Part shown: positions 43,728-53,023 of the stretch, piece after piece
Layout of the letters: each line of letters begins with the position of its first letter
Numbering within the stretch: the first letter of the stretch is position 1
DNA from: JADKIH01 sp031427625
Lineage (GTDB): Bacteria; Bacteroidota; Bacteroidia; AKYH767-A; 2013-40CM-41-45
NCBI GenBank assembly: GCA_031427625.1
Contig: JANPNV010000097.1
Coordinates: forward strand, 41,807-105,806
Length of the DNA: 64,000 bases
Reading direction: 5' to 3'
Position numbers and translations under genes: made by a program
Notes under the pieces: generated by a model
Databases searched by the model: none
The model's input: the letters and a program-made list of their open reading frames with translations, nothing else
What the model was told of the DNA's origin: nothing

Positions 43728-46088
43728 TTAGAACTTGAAATTATATGTTGCACTTGGAATAATCGGGAAAAGAGAAATTTGTTTTGCTTGTATTGTAATT
43801 TTATCCTGTGAATATGTTTTGTCGAAATAAATAATGTATGGATTATATCGGTTGTAAACATTGAACACTGAAAATGTCCAGCTGCTTTCATATCGTTTAT
43901 GTGGTTTGCCTTTTAATGTAGCGCTTATATCGAGGCGATGATAGGGAGCAAGTCGGTAATTATTTCTCTGTCCGCCGTAATCTTCAAGTATATCGCCATT
44001 GCTGAGAACGAATACTCTTTCCGGAAATGTATTTAAATTTCCAGTGGCATAAACCCATGTAGATCCAATCGTCCAGCGTTTGCTTATGTCGTAAGTGAGC
44101 ACAATGGAAACGTCATTCCTTCTGTCATACTTCGGAAAAAATGTCTTGCCATTGTTCAGATCAGGGAATTTTCGTTTCGTCCAAGCAAGTGTATAGCCAA
44201 TCCAGCCATTAAATTTTCCCTTGTTTTTCTTCAGAAAAAATTCAGCACCATAACTCCAGCCTTTTCCGGCAACGAAGTAATTATCGAGGTTACTATTGAC
44301 AGTATTCTCCGGGAGAAAACCTTCTGCATATTCGATCTGGTTTTGCATCGTCTTATAATAGACTTCAATTGATGATTCATATGTATTTAATCCGAAGTTT
44401 CGGAAGTAACCGAGTGCATACTGTGTTCCTGATTGAGGCTTGACTTTATCGGAACTTGGAATCCAGGTATCAGTCGGCAAAGATATACTCGACAAAGATG
44501 CAAGATGTATGTACTGATAATTTTGTGAGACAGAAGCCTTAATTGACGCACGGTGATTCAATGAATATCGAATGGCGATTCTCGGTTCGGCATGCGTATA
44601 CGTTTTTACATTTTTTCCTGCTGCATAATGAAGAGTATCGGTCGCACTTCCTGAGATCGGATCTGTAAGGTATCTGTCAAACGGTCCGACTTGCTGAAAC
44701 AGCGTAAATCGCATTCCCGCATTTACAAGCCACTTGTCAGAAATTTCATATTCATCATTGAGGTAAATAGCGACGTCATGAGCATATTGTCTTAGAATTT
44801 TTCCGATATCGAAAGAAACTTCGCCGGCTTTTGCCGTTGCATTGCTCGGTACAAAAACATGAAAAATATATTGTCCGCCGAATTTTACTGTATGATTGAC
44901 ATTGGGAAGCCATGTGAAATCTTCTTTCAGGTTGTAATCAGTAATTCCGGAGAATAATTTAAAACTGAAATCATTCTGACCTCCTTCAAATTCAAATTTG
45001 TAATTCGTATAGATAAGCGAGGTGTTTAAAAATAACCGATTCGTAAAAAGATGATTCCATCGTGCCGTTGCTGTAGCATTTCCCCATGGAACTTTTACAT
45101 AGAAATCAGAATCGGGGCTTTTGAAATTGAATACATCACGGCCAAAATAACCGCTGAGAAAAAGTCTGTCTTTGTCACTTAGTCGGTAATTTACTTTCGC
45201 ATTTATGTCATAGAAGAAGTATCGGTTTCCACTGATGCTTGAGCCTTCCTTAACAAATGGTTTACCAAAAAAAAGATCGATAAACGTCCTTCTGGCCGAG
45301 ATAATAAATGAGCTGGTATCTTTTTTAATTGGTCCTTCGATGGTTAACCGCGACGAAACAAAACCGATTCCTCCTTGTACACCTAGTTTTTTATTATTGC
45401 CTTCTTTCATTTGTATGTCGAGGACTGAAGCCAGTCGTCCGCCATAATTTGCAGGCATATTTCCTTTTGTCAATGTTACATTCTGAAGTGCGTCTGCATT
45501 GAAGACGGAAAAGAAGCCAAACAGGTGAGAGGCATTATAAACATTGGCTTCGTCAAGTAAAATCAAATTCTGATCAGGTCCACCGCCACGTACATAGAAG
45601 CCGCTATTTCCTTCTCCTGCAGAGGAGACCCCAGGGAGAAGCTGTATTGATTTTAACACATCAACTTCACCTAAAAAAGCAGGCAATGATTTTATTTTTT
45701 CTACATCGAGAGTTTGCTTACCCATTTCTGAACTTTGTACATTTCTGTTTTCCTTTTCAGCAGTGATTATTACTTCCTGTGTTTCGATTGCATTGTTTTT
45801 CATGCTGATGGTTAGTCGCACATCTTTCGAAAGTTTCATAGGTATTTCCTGAGTTTGAAATCCCAGGAATGAAACAACAAGCGTAAAAGCGGTATCAGGA
45901 ACTGTCAATGAATAAAAACCATATTGATTAGTTACTGTACCCTTCAAAGTTTCTTTTATGTAAACATTTGATCCTAACAATGATTCACCGGTTGATTCTT
46001 CCTTCACATATCCACTTATCGTATGCAGTTGTGAAAAGGAGATCAATGGAAACAAAATAAGTATGACTAAAAAACGGAATCGGATCAT
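43728..46088 (-). CDS. TonB-dependent receptor with carboxypeptidase-regulatory domain
   Basis: A 786-residue outer-membrane receptor. A signal peptide (LVILILFPLISFS) is followed by a CarboxypepD_reg-like domain (about 22-105, ISGYVKEESTGESLLGSNVYI), then the plug (about 115-230, GEVDVLKSIQLLPGV, GFYVRGGGPDQNLILLDEANV), then a 22-strand-type barrel ending in NFKF, with a terminal Phe. It imports an unknown ligand with TonB energy. It forms a transcription unit with the DUF4249 gene. A well-spaced promoter lies at 46118-46148. Confidence 0.94.
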   Translation of the reverse strand: MIRFRFLVILILFPLISFSQLHTISGYVKEESTGESLLGSNVYIKETLKGTVTNQYGFYSLTVPDTAFTLVVSFLGFQTQEIPMKLSKDVRLTISMKNNAIETQEVIITAEKENRNVQSSEMGKQTLDVEKIKSLPAFLGEVDVLKSIQLLPGVSSAGEGNSGFYVRGGGPDQNLILLDEANVYNASHLFGFFSVFNADALQNVTLTKGNMPANYGGRLASVLDIQMKEGNNKKLGVQGGIGFVSSRLTIEGPIKKDTSSFIISARRTFIDLFFGKPFVKEGSSISGNRYFFYDINAKVNYRLSDKDRLFLSGYFGRDVFNFKSPDSDFYVKVPWGNATATARWNHLFTNRLFLNTSLIYTNYKFEFEGGQNDFSFKLFSGITDYNLKEDFTWLPNVNHTVKFGGQYIFHVFVPSNATAKAGEVSFDIGKILRQYAHDVAIYLNDEYEISDKWLVNAGMRFTLFQQVGPFDRYLTDPISGSATDTLHYAAGKNVKTYTHAEPRIAIRYSLNHRASIKASVSQNYQYIHLASLSSISLPTDTWIPSSDKVKPQSGTQYALGYFRNFGLNTYESSIEVYYKTMQNQIEYAEGFLPENTVNSNLDNYFVAGKGWSYGAEFFLKKNKGKFNGWIGYTLAWTKRKFPDLNNGKTFFPKYDRRNDVSIVLTYDISKRWTIGSTWVYATGNLNTFPERVFVLSNGDILEDYGGQRNNYRLAPYHRLDISATLKGKPHKRYESSWTFSVFNVYNRYNPYIIYFDKTYSQDKITIQAKQISLFPIIPSATYNFKF

Positions 46089-46117
46089 AATGGAGCAGGG
46101 AATATATTTCGAGGTCG

Positions 46118-46148
46118 CAAAATTATCAAAAGAAGCAATAAGAACAAA
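46118..46148 (-). promoter_or_regulatory. Bacteroidota-type promoter for TonB receptor unit
   Basis: On the minus strand, TTTG (46145-46148) and TAATTTTG (46118-46125) are separated by 19 bp. This matches the Bacteroidota sigma consensus (TTTG, 17-21 bp, TAnnTTTG). The start of transcription would be about 23 nt before the ATG at 46088. Confidence 0.55.
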
Positions 46149-46282
46149 AGGAGTTGTATTGTATTGGTATTAAGCTATTCGCAGTCGGTGGAGGGGGCAA
46201 CTTTAAATTTATGTCCGATGTTTCACTTTTTATGTCGCCCAATGCCCATCATCAAACGTCTAACCTACCTCACTTCAATAAA

Positions 46283-46308
46283 AAACGTCCCTCCGCGGAA
46301 GGACGTTT
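46283..46308 (-). terminator. Rho-independent terminator of rnpB
   Basis: On the minus strand, AAACGTCC and GGACGTTT pair over 8 bp, with an inner TCC/GGA extension, and a run of T follows. It begins about 8 bp past the 3' end of the RNase P RNA. Confidence 0.75.
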
Positions 46309-46315
46309 CTTAAAT

Positions 46316-46694
46316 GTTGTCTCAATAAGCCGGATTCTGTTATCAGTCGTCGAAACAACTGATCCTGTCATTTATCTGGGATGACATTCACATGTCACCT
46401 CTAGCAACCTACCCGTCATGGTTTCACGAATGAATCGGACGTGCCGCCCTTGCCCATGACTTATTTGGTCTTTCAACGCCTGAGGTTTACCCGTTGCCTG
46501 TATTACTACAAACAACCGTGAGCTCTTACCTCACGTTTTCACCTTTGTCCTTCGACGAATCGATGGAAGTTTTTCTCTGTGGCACTTTCTGTTATCTGCC
46601 TTTTAGCAGATACCTTCCCGTTAAGAAGCAGGATGCACTTTGTTGTCCGGACTTTCCTCCCCTTGTCTTGCAAAGAGGCGACAGGTGAGACGGC
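46316..46694 (-). ncRNA. rnpB: RNase P RNA (class A)
   Basis: RNase P RNA is the catalytic RNA that trims the 5' leaders of tRNAs. On the minus strand the P4-side signature GAGGAAAGTCCGGAC lies at 46645-46659, and the other conserved end, ACAGAATCCGGCTTAT, at about 46325-46340. The P1 helix can be formed by GTCTCA near 46686-46691 and TGAGAC at 46319-46324, which sets the ends to within a few bases. Length of about 379 nt is normal for the class. A terminator follows immediately. Reading frames drawn across this region are not genes. Confidence 0.93.
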
Positions 46695-46708
46695 GTGAAG
46701 GTACTGTT

Positions 46709-46841
46709 AATTTGAGAATTTGAGAATGTGCTAATTTGAAAATGGGTTCGATTGATTTCAACGCATTTACATTTTGTAACATAGCTGAATGATTGTGTCA
46801 TTCCTCATTCTCAAAATGGCACATTCTCAAATTCTCAAATT
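46709..46841. repeat. Inverted-repeat element upstream of rnpB
   Basis: Imperfect arms at 46709-46745 and about 46805-46841. The outer 23 bases of the two arms are perfectly inverted; the inner parts differ at a few positions. The left arm matches the 35-bp arm at 31217. It lies just before rnpB on the strand from which rnpB is read, so it may be near or in the rnpB promoter region. Confidence 0.7.
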
Positions 46842-46877
46842 TCAACACATTCGTTAGAGAAATCAGCTATTTAAAAG

Positions 46878-46885
46878 TATATTTG
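46878..46885 (+). promoter_or_regulatory. -7 promoter box (TATATTTG) 8 nt before a start codon
   Basis: TATATTTG matches TAnnTTTG and ends 8 nt before the ATG at 46894. The mRNA should have little leader. The -33 position is poor. Confidence 0.4.
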
Positions 46886-46893
46886 CGCCCTTT

Positions 46894-48978
46894 ATGAATA
46901 TATCTCTGATCACTGAGCTACCTGCCTGGTGGATCCTTATCTGTTTTCTTTTAGGTGTTTTGTATGCCTTCGTGCTATATCGGCATGATCATACGTTCGA
47001 TGGAATACACAGATGGCTGCGGACTTTTTTGTTTGTGATCAGATCGCTTGCCGTGTCTATACTTGCAATCTTACTTCTTACTCCTCTTATAAAGACCTTC
47101 ATACGCGAGAAGGAAAAGCCCGTCATTATTATAGCTCAGGATAATTCGGAGAGCATAATTTTAAACAAGGACTCTGCTTTTTACAGAAAAGATTATAAAA
47201 CTTCCGTCGACGCTCTTGTCAGCGCATTGAATGATAAGTTCGATGTCAGAACGATCAGCTGGGGCGACAAAATATCAGATAAGATTGATTACAGCTACAA
47301 TGAGAAGCAAACAGATTTCTCATCGTTGCAGAATCAAATGTCGGTGCGATATGGCAACAGAAATGTTGGAGCAGTTATTATTGCCAGCGACGGACTTTAC
47401 AATCGTGGAAGCAGTCCTCTCTACAACTTCGACCTAAAGGTTCCGGTTTATACAATAGCATTAGGAGATACAACTGTTCAGAAAGATGTTCTGATTTCAC
47501 GTATAAATTTTAATAAAGTCGTTTATTCCGGTAATACGTTTCCTGTTGAAATTATGGTATCTGCACGTCAAAGCAGTGGCGAACGGACAAAGCTCACACT
47601 CATGCAGGATTCTGCCACACTTTTTTCACGGGATATAACAATTAGCGGAAATCGTTTTTCACAACTTATTCCAATCACACTCGAAGCAAAAAAAACTGGA
47701 CTGTTGCATTATAAAATCAAGGTATCGTCAGTTTCTGGCGAAATGACTTTTCTTAATAATGAAAGTGAAATATATATCGAAGTTCTTGAAAGCAAGCAGA
47801 AAATTCTGATTGTTGGGAATGCCCCGCATCCTGATCTGGGAGCATTGAAACTTGGAATTGAAAGCAGCCAGAATTATTCAGTGAAAGTTATTCTCGCAGG
47901 AGAAACTGAACAACTCAGAGACTATAACCTCGTCATCCTGCATAATCTTCCTTCGCTTACTCATCCGATTGGTGATCTTCTTGCACAGATAAAATCATCG
48001 AAAACTCCTGCATGGTTTATAGTCGGAACGCAGACATCGAATTCACTTTTTAATAATACGGGTACTGGACTTATCATAAACGGCAATGGCGATAAAATGA
48101 ATTCTGTACTCCCTATCGTCAGTAGTAATTTCAGCAGGTTTACCGTTAGTGATGAGATGAAGAGGATGATGCCTTTGTTTCCACCACTTACCAGTCCGTT
48201 TGGTGATTACAAACAAACTGCAAACAATTCCGTTTTACTTGTTCAGCAAATCGGTAGCGTAACAACCGATCAACCGCTTCAGATTTTTAATGAAAGCGGA
48301 ATCACACGAATGGGAGTTTTATGCGGAGAAGGATTGTGGAGATGGAGGCTGTCTGATTATGCAGAAAATGGAAGTTACAATGTCTATAATGAGTGGTTAC
48401 TTAAGAGCGTGCAGAACCTGAGTGTAAAGGAGAACAGAACACATTTCAGACTGATTAATAAAAACAGTTTTGCCGAGAATGAACCGGTTACTTTCGACGC
48501 AGAAGTGTATAACGACAATTATGAATTGATAAATACACCAGAGGTAAATATTTCGCTCGTAAATCCTTCTAATAAAACATTTCCATATACTTTTTCTAAA
48601 ACAGAAAAAGGGTATACGCTGAATGCGGGATATCTTCCCGCCGGTCAATATAAGTATAAGGCAACAGTTAATAATGGTGGTAAAATGTATCAGGCAGGAG
48701 GAGAGTTAAGTGTTACAGCTTTACAAGTTGAGCAGATTGAAACTGTTGCTGATCATCAATTGTTATATGCACTTTCACAAAAAAGCGGTGGAGAAATGTT
48801 TTATCCAAATCAAACCGCCGAACTTGCAAAAAAACTCCTTGCCCGCGACGACATAAAGACCGTTACCTATTCCCATTACAAACTCCGCGACCTCGTCGAT
48901 TGGAAACTTATATTTTTTATTGTACTCGGACTCCTGACGATGGAATGGTTTTTACGGAAACGAGCGGGAGGATATTGA
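46894..48978 (+). CDS. Membrane protein with von Willebrand-like domain
   Basis: A 694-residue inner-membrane protein. Two hydrophobic segments lie near the N-terminus (about 10-30, LLGVLYAFVL, and 42-65, FLFVIRSLAVSILAILLLTPL), and one near the C-terminus (about 672-690). Between them, about residues 75-200 look like a von Willebrand factor A-type fold (PVIIIAQDNSESI, with GAVIIASDGLYN), though the metal-binding DxSxS is DNSES. Further parts are beta-rich and lie in the periplasm. This matches a group of Bacteroidota membrane proteins often found with BatA/BatB-like genes, but none are adjacent here. Function unknown. Confidence 0.7.
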   Translation: MNISLITELPAWWILICFLLGVLYAFVLYRHDHTFDGIHRWLRTFLFVIRSLAVSILAILLLTPLIKTFIREKEKPVIIIAQDNSESIILNKDSAFYRKDYKTSVDALVSALNDKFDVRTISWGDKISDKIDYSYNEKQTDFSSLQNQMSVRYGNRNVGAVIIASDGLYNRGSSPLYNFDLKVPVYTIALGDTTVQKDVLISRINFNKVVYSGNTFPVEIMVSARQSSGERTKLTLMQDSATLFSRDITISGNRFSQLIPITLEAKKTGLLHYKIKVSSVSGEMTFLNNESEIYIEVLESKQKILIVGNAPHPDLGALKLGIESSQNYSVKVILAGETEQLRDYNLVILHNLPSLTHPIGDLLAQIKSSKTPAWFIVGTQTSNSLFNNTGTGLIINGNGDKMNSVLPIVSSNFSRFTVSDEMKRMMPLFPPLTSPFGDYKQTANNSVLLVQQIGSVTTDQPLQIFNESGITRMGVLCGEGLWRWRLSDYAENGSYNVYNEWLLKSVQNLSVKENRTHFRLINKNSFAENEPVTFDAEVYNDNYELINTPEVNISLVNPSNKTFPYTFSKTEKGYTLNAGYLPAGQYKYKATVNNGGKMYQAGGELSVTALQVEQIETVADHQLLYALSQKSGGEMFYPNQTAELAKKLLARDDIKTVTYSHYKLRDLVDWKLIFFIVLGLLTMEWFLRKRAGGY

Positions 48979-49058
48979 AAGTTAAAATCTATTAGTGAAG
49001 TTTGAATATTTATTTGATCACTTTTAGTTTTTCAGCATTAATACAACCGGTAAAATCT

Positions 49059-49105
49059 GAATCTTCAATCTTCAATATTCAATCTTCATTATTCATTATT
49101 GAATC
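49059..49105. repeat. TTCAATCTTC-type low-complexity repeat
   Basis: Degenerate direct repeats of AATCTTC/AATATTC/ATTATTC units in the 50 bp before the protease start. Shorter patches of the same type occur near 15280-15306 and 41516-41535. Bacteroidota genomes often carry such motif runs between genes. They do not form an obvious hairpin here apart from TTCAAT/ATTGAA. Confidence 0.45.
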
Positions 49106-49112
49106 CCCCCTG

Positions 49113-50327
49113 ATGCTTACCCTAATTATCCTCATTCTTATTGTCGGTTATAATTTCGAAGTTGTGCTCGACTATCTCAACATTAAAAACTGGTCGGAGA
49201 AGGTTCCGGAGAAAGTCAGTGATTTTTATAGTAAAGAAAAATATCAAAAAGCCCGAAGTTATTCTCTGGTTAATTACCGGTTCTCGACGGTTTCATCTTT
49301 GATTTCCTTTATTATTATGCTTGTCGCATTGATCATGGGATTCTTCGGATGGCTCGATGAATACATCAGACAGTTTACCGATTCGCCAATCTGGATTGCG
49401 ATTTTATTTTTCGGAATAATTGGACTTGGTTCTGATTTGATTTCGATGCCTTTTTCAATCTATAAAACATTCGTCATCGAGGAAAAATTTGGATTCAATA
49501 AAACGACTGTGAAGACATTTATAATTGATAAACTGAAAGGGTATGTGCTTTCTATCCTCATAGGCGGAGGAATAATTGCCTTACTCGTAAAAGTATTTCA
49601 GATTACAGGTTCAAACTTCTGGTGGATTGCCTGGCTGTTTTTTACTGTTCTCATGTTTATTGTCACCATGTTTTATACATCCTGGATTCTTCCATTGTTT
49701 AATAAACTTACACCACTTCCTGCCGGCGATCTTCGTACTGCAATCGAATATTACAGCAACAGGAATAAGTTTCCACTAAAAGATATTTTTGTTATGGATG
49801 GCTCCAGACGTTCGACAAAAGCAAATGCATTCTTCAGCGGACTCGGCAGGAAGAAAAAAATTGTTTTATACGATACATTGATTAAAGAACATTCTACCGA
49901 TGAGCTTGTCGCAGTACTTGCCCATGAAACGGGGCATTTTCAGTTGAAACATACACGAACCGGATTTATTGCAGGGATAATTCAGACGGGCATTATGCTT
50001 TTTCTTTTTTCTCTGCTACAGGGAAATCTTTCCCTCACTGAGGCAATGGGGGCGAAGGTGCCTGGTTTGCATCTCGAACTCTTCGCATTCGCATTACTCT
50101 ACACTCCTGTATCGCTTGTGACAGGTATCATTATGCACATCATTTCTCGAAAACATGAATTCGAAGCAGATGCTTTTGCTAAAAAAACGTTCGATGGAAA
50201 GGCATTAATCGCAGCATTAAAGAAATTATCAGCGGATAATCTGAGTAATCTCACTCCTCATCCTGCCTATGTTTTTTTTCATTATTCACATCCACCGTTG
50301 TTAAAGAGGATTGAAAGTTTAGAATAG
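49113..50327 (+). CDS. M48 family CAAX-type zinc protease (Ste24-like)
   Basis: A 404-residue integral membrane zinc protease of the Ste24/CAAX prenyl protease 1 type. I chose ATG 49113, giving MLTLIILILIVGYNFEVVLDYLN; an earlier TTG would translate the repeat as a 37-residue extension. Several membrane segments occur, with the zinc motif HETGH at residues 271-275, the third ligand in HEFEADAFAKK, and the YNFE, SFYKTF-like and KANAFFSGLGRKKKIVLYDTL blocks characteristic of the family. In bacteria it probably cuts membrane proteins or signal-like peptides. No regulator is adjacent. Confidence 0.92.
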   Translation: MLTLIILILIVGYNFEVVLDYLNIKNWSEKVPEKVSDFYSKEKYQKARSYSLVNYRFSTVSSLISFIIMLVALIMGFFGWLDEYIRQFTDSPIWIAILFFGIIGLGSDLISMPFSIYKTFVIEEKFGFNKTTVKTFIIDKLKGYVLSILIGGGIIALLVKVFQITGSNFWWIAWLFFTVLMFIVTMFYTSWILPLFNKLTPLPAGDLRTAIEYYSNRNKFPLKDIFVMDGSRRSTKANAFFSGLGRKKKIVLYDTLIKEHSTDELVAVLAHETGHFQLKHTRTGFIAGIIQTGIMLFLFSLLQGNLSLTEAMGAKVPGLHLELFAFALLYTPVSLVTGIIMHIISRKHEFEADAFAKKTFDGKALIAALKKLSADNLSNLTPHPAYVFFHYSHPPLLKRIESLE

Positions 50328-50372
50328 TAAATTTCATATCCGGCTGGCAGCATAAATTTATTAATTGAGGAA

Positions 50373-51428
50373 TTATTTTTTAAAGCGATTAACATTTACT
50401 TCATCCATCAATGGTATTTTTCCATTCAGGTATTTCAAAAAATGATCTGCGAAAAAAGGTATAAGTTGAACACCCTTCGTACCCATTCCATTAAAAATAA
50501 AAACGTTTTTATGATCAGGATGATGACCAATCAGCGGACGTCTGTCTTTAACAGTGGGTCTGATGCCTGCGCGATGATCAACAATTGTATAAGGTATTTT
50601 CAAAAAGTCATTTAACAATTTGATCAATTTTTGTTTTCCCTCTTCAGTAGGTAATTCATGCGGGAAGTTCCATTCAAAGGTTGATCCGGCACGAAAGCAA
50701 TGATTGCCTAATGGGATTAGAAAAAATCCATTGAGAAGAATGTACTTCTCAGGTAATCCTTGACATTCGATCGTTAGTATTTCACCCTTCGCAGGAACTA
50801 AAGGTATCCACGACCAGAATGGATTTTTTAAGGAGCCAAACCCTTCACAGAAAATTATTTTCGGGCTATCAATATTTCCATAATGAATTTGATCATCAAT
50901 ACTAAATTTCGAATAATCAAATGTCTGATCAAGCAAGGAAGAATTGTTAATCAAAAATTTCCTTACGAGACCGATGTATTTCGGAATATTCATCCATGCC
51001 GATGAAGTAATTCTTATCATCTTTTTAAATTCGCCAATCTTTCCGCGGTATAGTTCTTCGGGAGAATCTTCGTTAAGATATATTTTCATTTCACTCTCAC
51101 TCATTCTAGACGTCCATTCATTCAGATCCTTTACATTATTGACTACTTCCAGGACATCCATCGGGAAGTAAAAGTTATCACCCAGTAATTTTTCTGAGTT
51201 AGTATAAAAATCTGATGCAAATGGTAACAATGTATCAGCCATCCAGCTTTTTACTACGCGCCTTCCTGTTACAGGATTTACTAGTCCTGCCGCGACTTGT
51301 GAAGAAGATCCGGGATAATAGTGATCAATAACTAAAACATTTTTATTGTCATTGATCAGCATAGATGAAAGCACTGAACCAGAAAGTCCCTGCCCGACGA
51401 TAATATAATCGTAAAAAAATTTGTTCAT
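50373..51428 (-). CDS. FAD-dependent oxidoreductase (DAO family)
   Basis: A 351-residue protein of the D-amino-acid-oxidase-like (DAO) family. The FAD loop is YIIVGQGLSGSVLSSML at the N-terminus, followed by SSSQVAAGLVNPVTGRRVVKSW, and the C-terminal FAD/substrate block is AGIRPTVKDRRPLIGHHPDHKNVFIFNGMGTKGV. This resembles a Bacteroidota group related to the oxidase domain of MnmC and to ThiO, but no tRNA-modifying or thiamine gene is nearby. The substrate is unknown. Its start overlaps the PD40 gene by 4 bp. Confidence 0.88.
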   Translation of the reverse strand: MNKFFYDYIIVGQGLSGSVLSSMLINDNKNVLVIDHYYPGSSSQVAAGLVNPVTGRRVVKSWMADTLLPFASDFYTNSEKLLGDNFYFPMDVLEVVNNVKDLNEWTSRMSESEMKIYLNEDSPEELYRGKIGEFKKMIRITSSAWMNIPKYIGLVRKFLINNSSLLDQTFDYSKFSIDDQIHYGNIDSPKIIFCEGFGSLKNPFWSWIPLVPAKGEILTIECQGLPEKYILLNGFFLIPLGNHCFRAGSTFEWNFPHELPTEEGKQKLIKLLNDFLKIPYTIVDHRAGIRPTVKDRRPLIGHHPDHKNVFIFNGMGTKGVQLIPFFADHFLKYLNGKIPLMDEVNVNRFKK

Positions 51429-52294
51429 GGTTTCTTCCCGGTGAATGCTACAAGTGCCAGATATATTCCATCATTGCTAATTGCCAGCCGGTAAAAATCT
51501 TTCAGTTCGGAAGTGAAGTCTGCAAGCATTGTCCACTCACCGGAAATATATTGAAATAGTTTTCCTTCTTTACCCATGATAAGAGAACCATCGGGGAGAA
51601 CAGCGAAGTCTTCGCTTCCCGTTATCGTTGCTGCGAATCTCAACATTGTAAAATCTGAAACATTCAGAGTATAGATGAACCATTCATTCTCATTACTTTT
51701 TAAGACAAAATACATTTTTTGTTTATCGGGCGACATTTTCATGCAACGGCCAATGTCGGATGCAATCAGTTTCCGCTTACCGGTAATCGTATTTAAAATC
51801 TGAAGTGAATGAGAAGGCCCAAGAATAAACATAGCCAGTGAGGAATCATTTAGCCAGCATGCATAGCCAATACTATCCGTATTTTTTATTTCTACAGCAT
51901 GTTTTAGGTTGTTCAAAGGAATTTTGTAAAAACGCTGACCAGAATCAGCGTCTACTCTTACAATGGAAATTGCATTGCCCGAAGGAGTATAGGAAGGAGA
52001 ATATTCACTTTCTTTTGTATCGGTAAACTGAATACTAATTTTTTCCTTCAGATCATAAACGTAGACATCGGATTGGAGAGTGTCGACAACACTTACATAT
52101 AATAATTGTTTGTTATCTGAAGTGAAACAAGGTTGGTTGTCATAACCAGGACGGTTTGTAATATTTTGAGGATTAGAAAAAATATATTTGTCATTGCTCT
52201 TTTTTATTGTGCAGAGGAAGATGTCTGTTTCCGGCAACTGTGAAAAAACAAGTGTATTAACAAATATCAAGGCAAGTGTAATAATAATTTTCAT
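51425..52294 (-). CDS. PD40/TolB-like beta-propeller protein
   Basis: A 289-residue exported protein with signal peptide (IIITLALIFVNTLVFS) and PD40/WD40-like propeller repeats (PCFTSDNKQLLYVSVV, PSYTPSGNAISIVR, KMSPDKQKMYFVLK, LAISNDGIYLALVA). Such proteins in Bacteroidota are periplasmic or surface-bound. The gene overlaps by 4 bp the FAD oxidoreductase and follows the membrane-protein gene by 11 bp, so the three are probably one operon. The functional link is not obvious. Confidence 0.8.
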   Translation of the reverse strand: MKIIITLALIFVNTLVFSQLPETDIFLCTIKKSNDKYIFSNPQNITNRPGYDNQPCFTSDNKQLLYVSVVDTLQSDVYVYDLKEKISIQFTDTKESEYSPSYTPSGNAISIVRVDADSGQRFYKIPLNNLKHAVEIKNTDSIGYACWLNDSSLAMFILGPSHSLQILNTITGKRKLIASDIGRCMKMSPDKQKMYFVLKSNENEWFIYTLNVSDFTMLRFAATITGSEDFAVLPDGSLIMGKEGKLFQYISGEWTMLADFTSELKDFYRLAISNDGIYLALVAFTGKKP

Positions 52295-52305
52295 GTTAAT
52301 TTATT

Positions 52306-52977
52306 TTACAAGTGATATTCTACACTTCCCGGTTTATTGCTGATTAGTGTTACTTCTACGTCGGCACTGTCTACATCCATCGAAACATGCGTTGTTCTGC
52401 TTGTATATCCGCGAATTTTTATACCGATTCCTTTTTCAAATTCAATAAGTCTCAAAGAATCAAGCGTACCTCCAAAAATTATATCTCTTAGTATTGTCTC
52501 ATGAAACATTCCTTTCTTCACTATAAGTTTATAATGCGGTATTCCATCAGCTGATGTCGTCGTCGTCTGACGTTCGATAAAATATCGTCCTGTTACCTGG
52601 AATACAGGGCCTGATGTACTGCTGTAATTCATGGTCAGTAAAAAGTTGAGTAACATCGAAGGGGAGAAAAGAAACATAGGTATTGTCAAAATGAAAATGG
52701 AGAAATATATTCTCAGCGCAAATGGAGACTGACTTCTCCACGATAATCCACTCAGGATAATTCCTGAACAGACAAATGCCATGAAAAAGTAATTGTAGAT
52801 AGTTTCACTATCATTTTTTTTGAGCAGTATTGAGGCAATAAATCCAAACAGAAAAATGCCATGAAGGGCCGATAAAAGCAAAAACCGGTCTCTCTTCATA
52901 TCTTTTCCAGCAATCATAAGTGCAAGACCCGCAATAAGGGAGGCAATAAAGACAAAAAGACTCAGATAAAATGACAT
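52306..52977 (-). CDS. Membrane protein, unknown function
   Basis: A 223-residue protein with about four N-terminal membrane segments (to about residue 115: SLFVFIASLIAGLALMIAG, FLLLSALHGIFLFGFIASILL, FFMAFVCSGIILSGL, FSIFILTIPMFLF) and a C-terminal 100-residue soluble part that looks beta-rich. No family is recognised. It is the first gene of a minus-strand unit with the PD40 and FAD proteins. A TAGTTTTG box at 53011-53018 (minus strand) fits the -7 consensus. Confidence 0.6.
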   Translation of the reverse strand: MSFYLSLFVFIASLIAGLALMIAGKDMKRDRFLLLSALHGIFLFGFIASILLKKNDSETIYNYFFMAFVCSGIILSGLSWRSQSPFALRIYFSIFILTIPMFLFSPSMLLNFLLTMNYSSTSGPVFQVTGRYFIERQTTTTSADGIPHYKLIVKKGMFHETILRDIIFGGTLDSLRLIEFEKGIGIKIRGYTSRTTHVSMDVDSADVEVTLISNKPGSVEYHL

Positions 52978-53023
52978 AATTTATCGATTTAATTTATAAT
53001 TTGCTGACCACAAAACTATAAAG

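Noticed and set aside
46154..46688. Reading frames over the region at 46.2-46.7 kb
   Set aside because: This is the RNase P RNA gene and its terminator, recognised by conserved sequence and structure; the frames are incidental.
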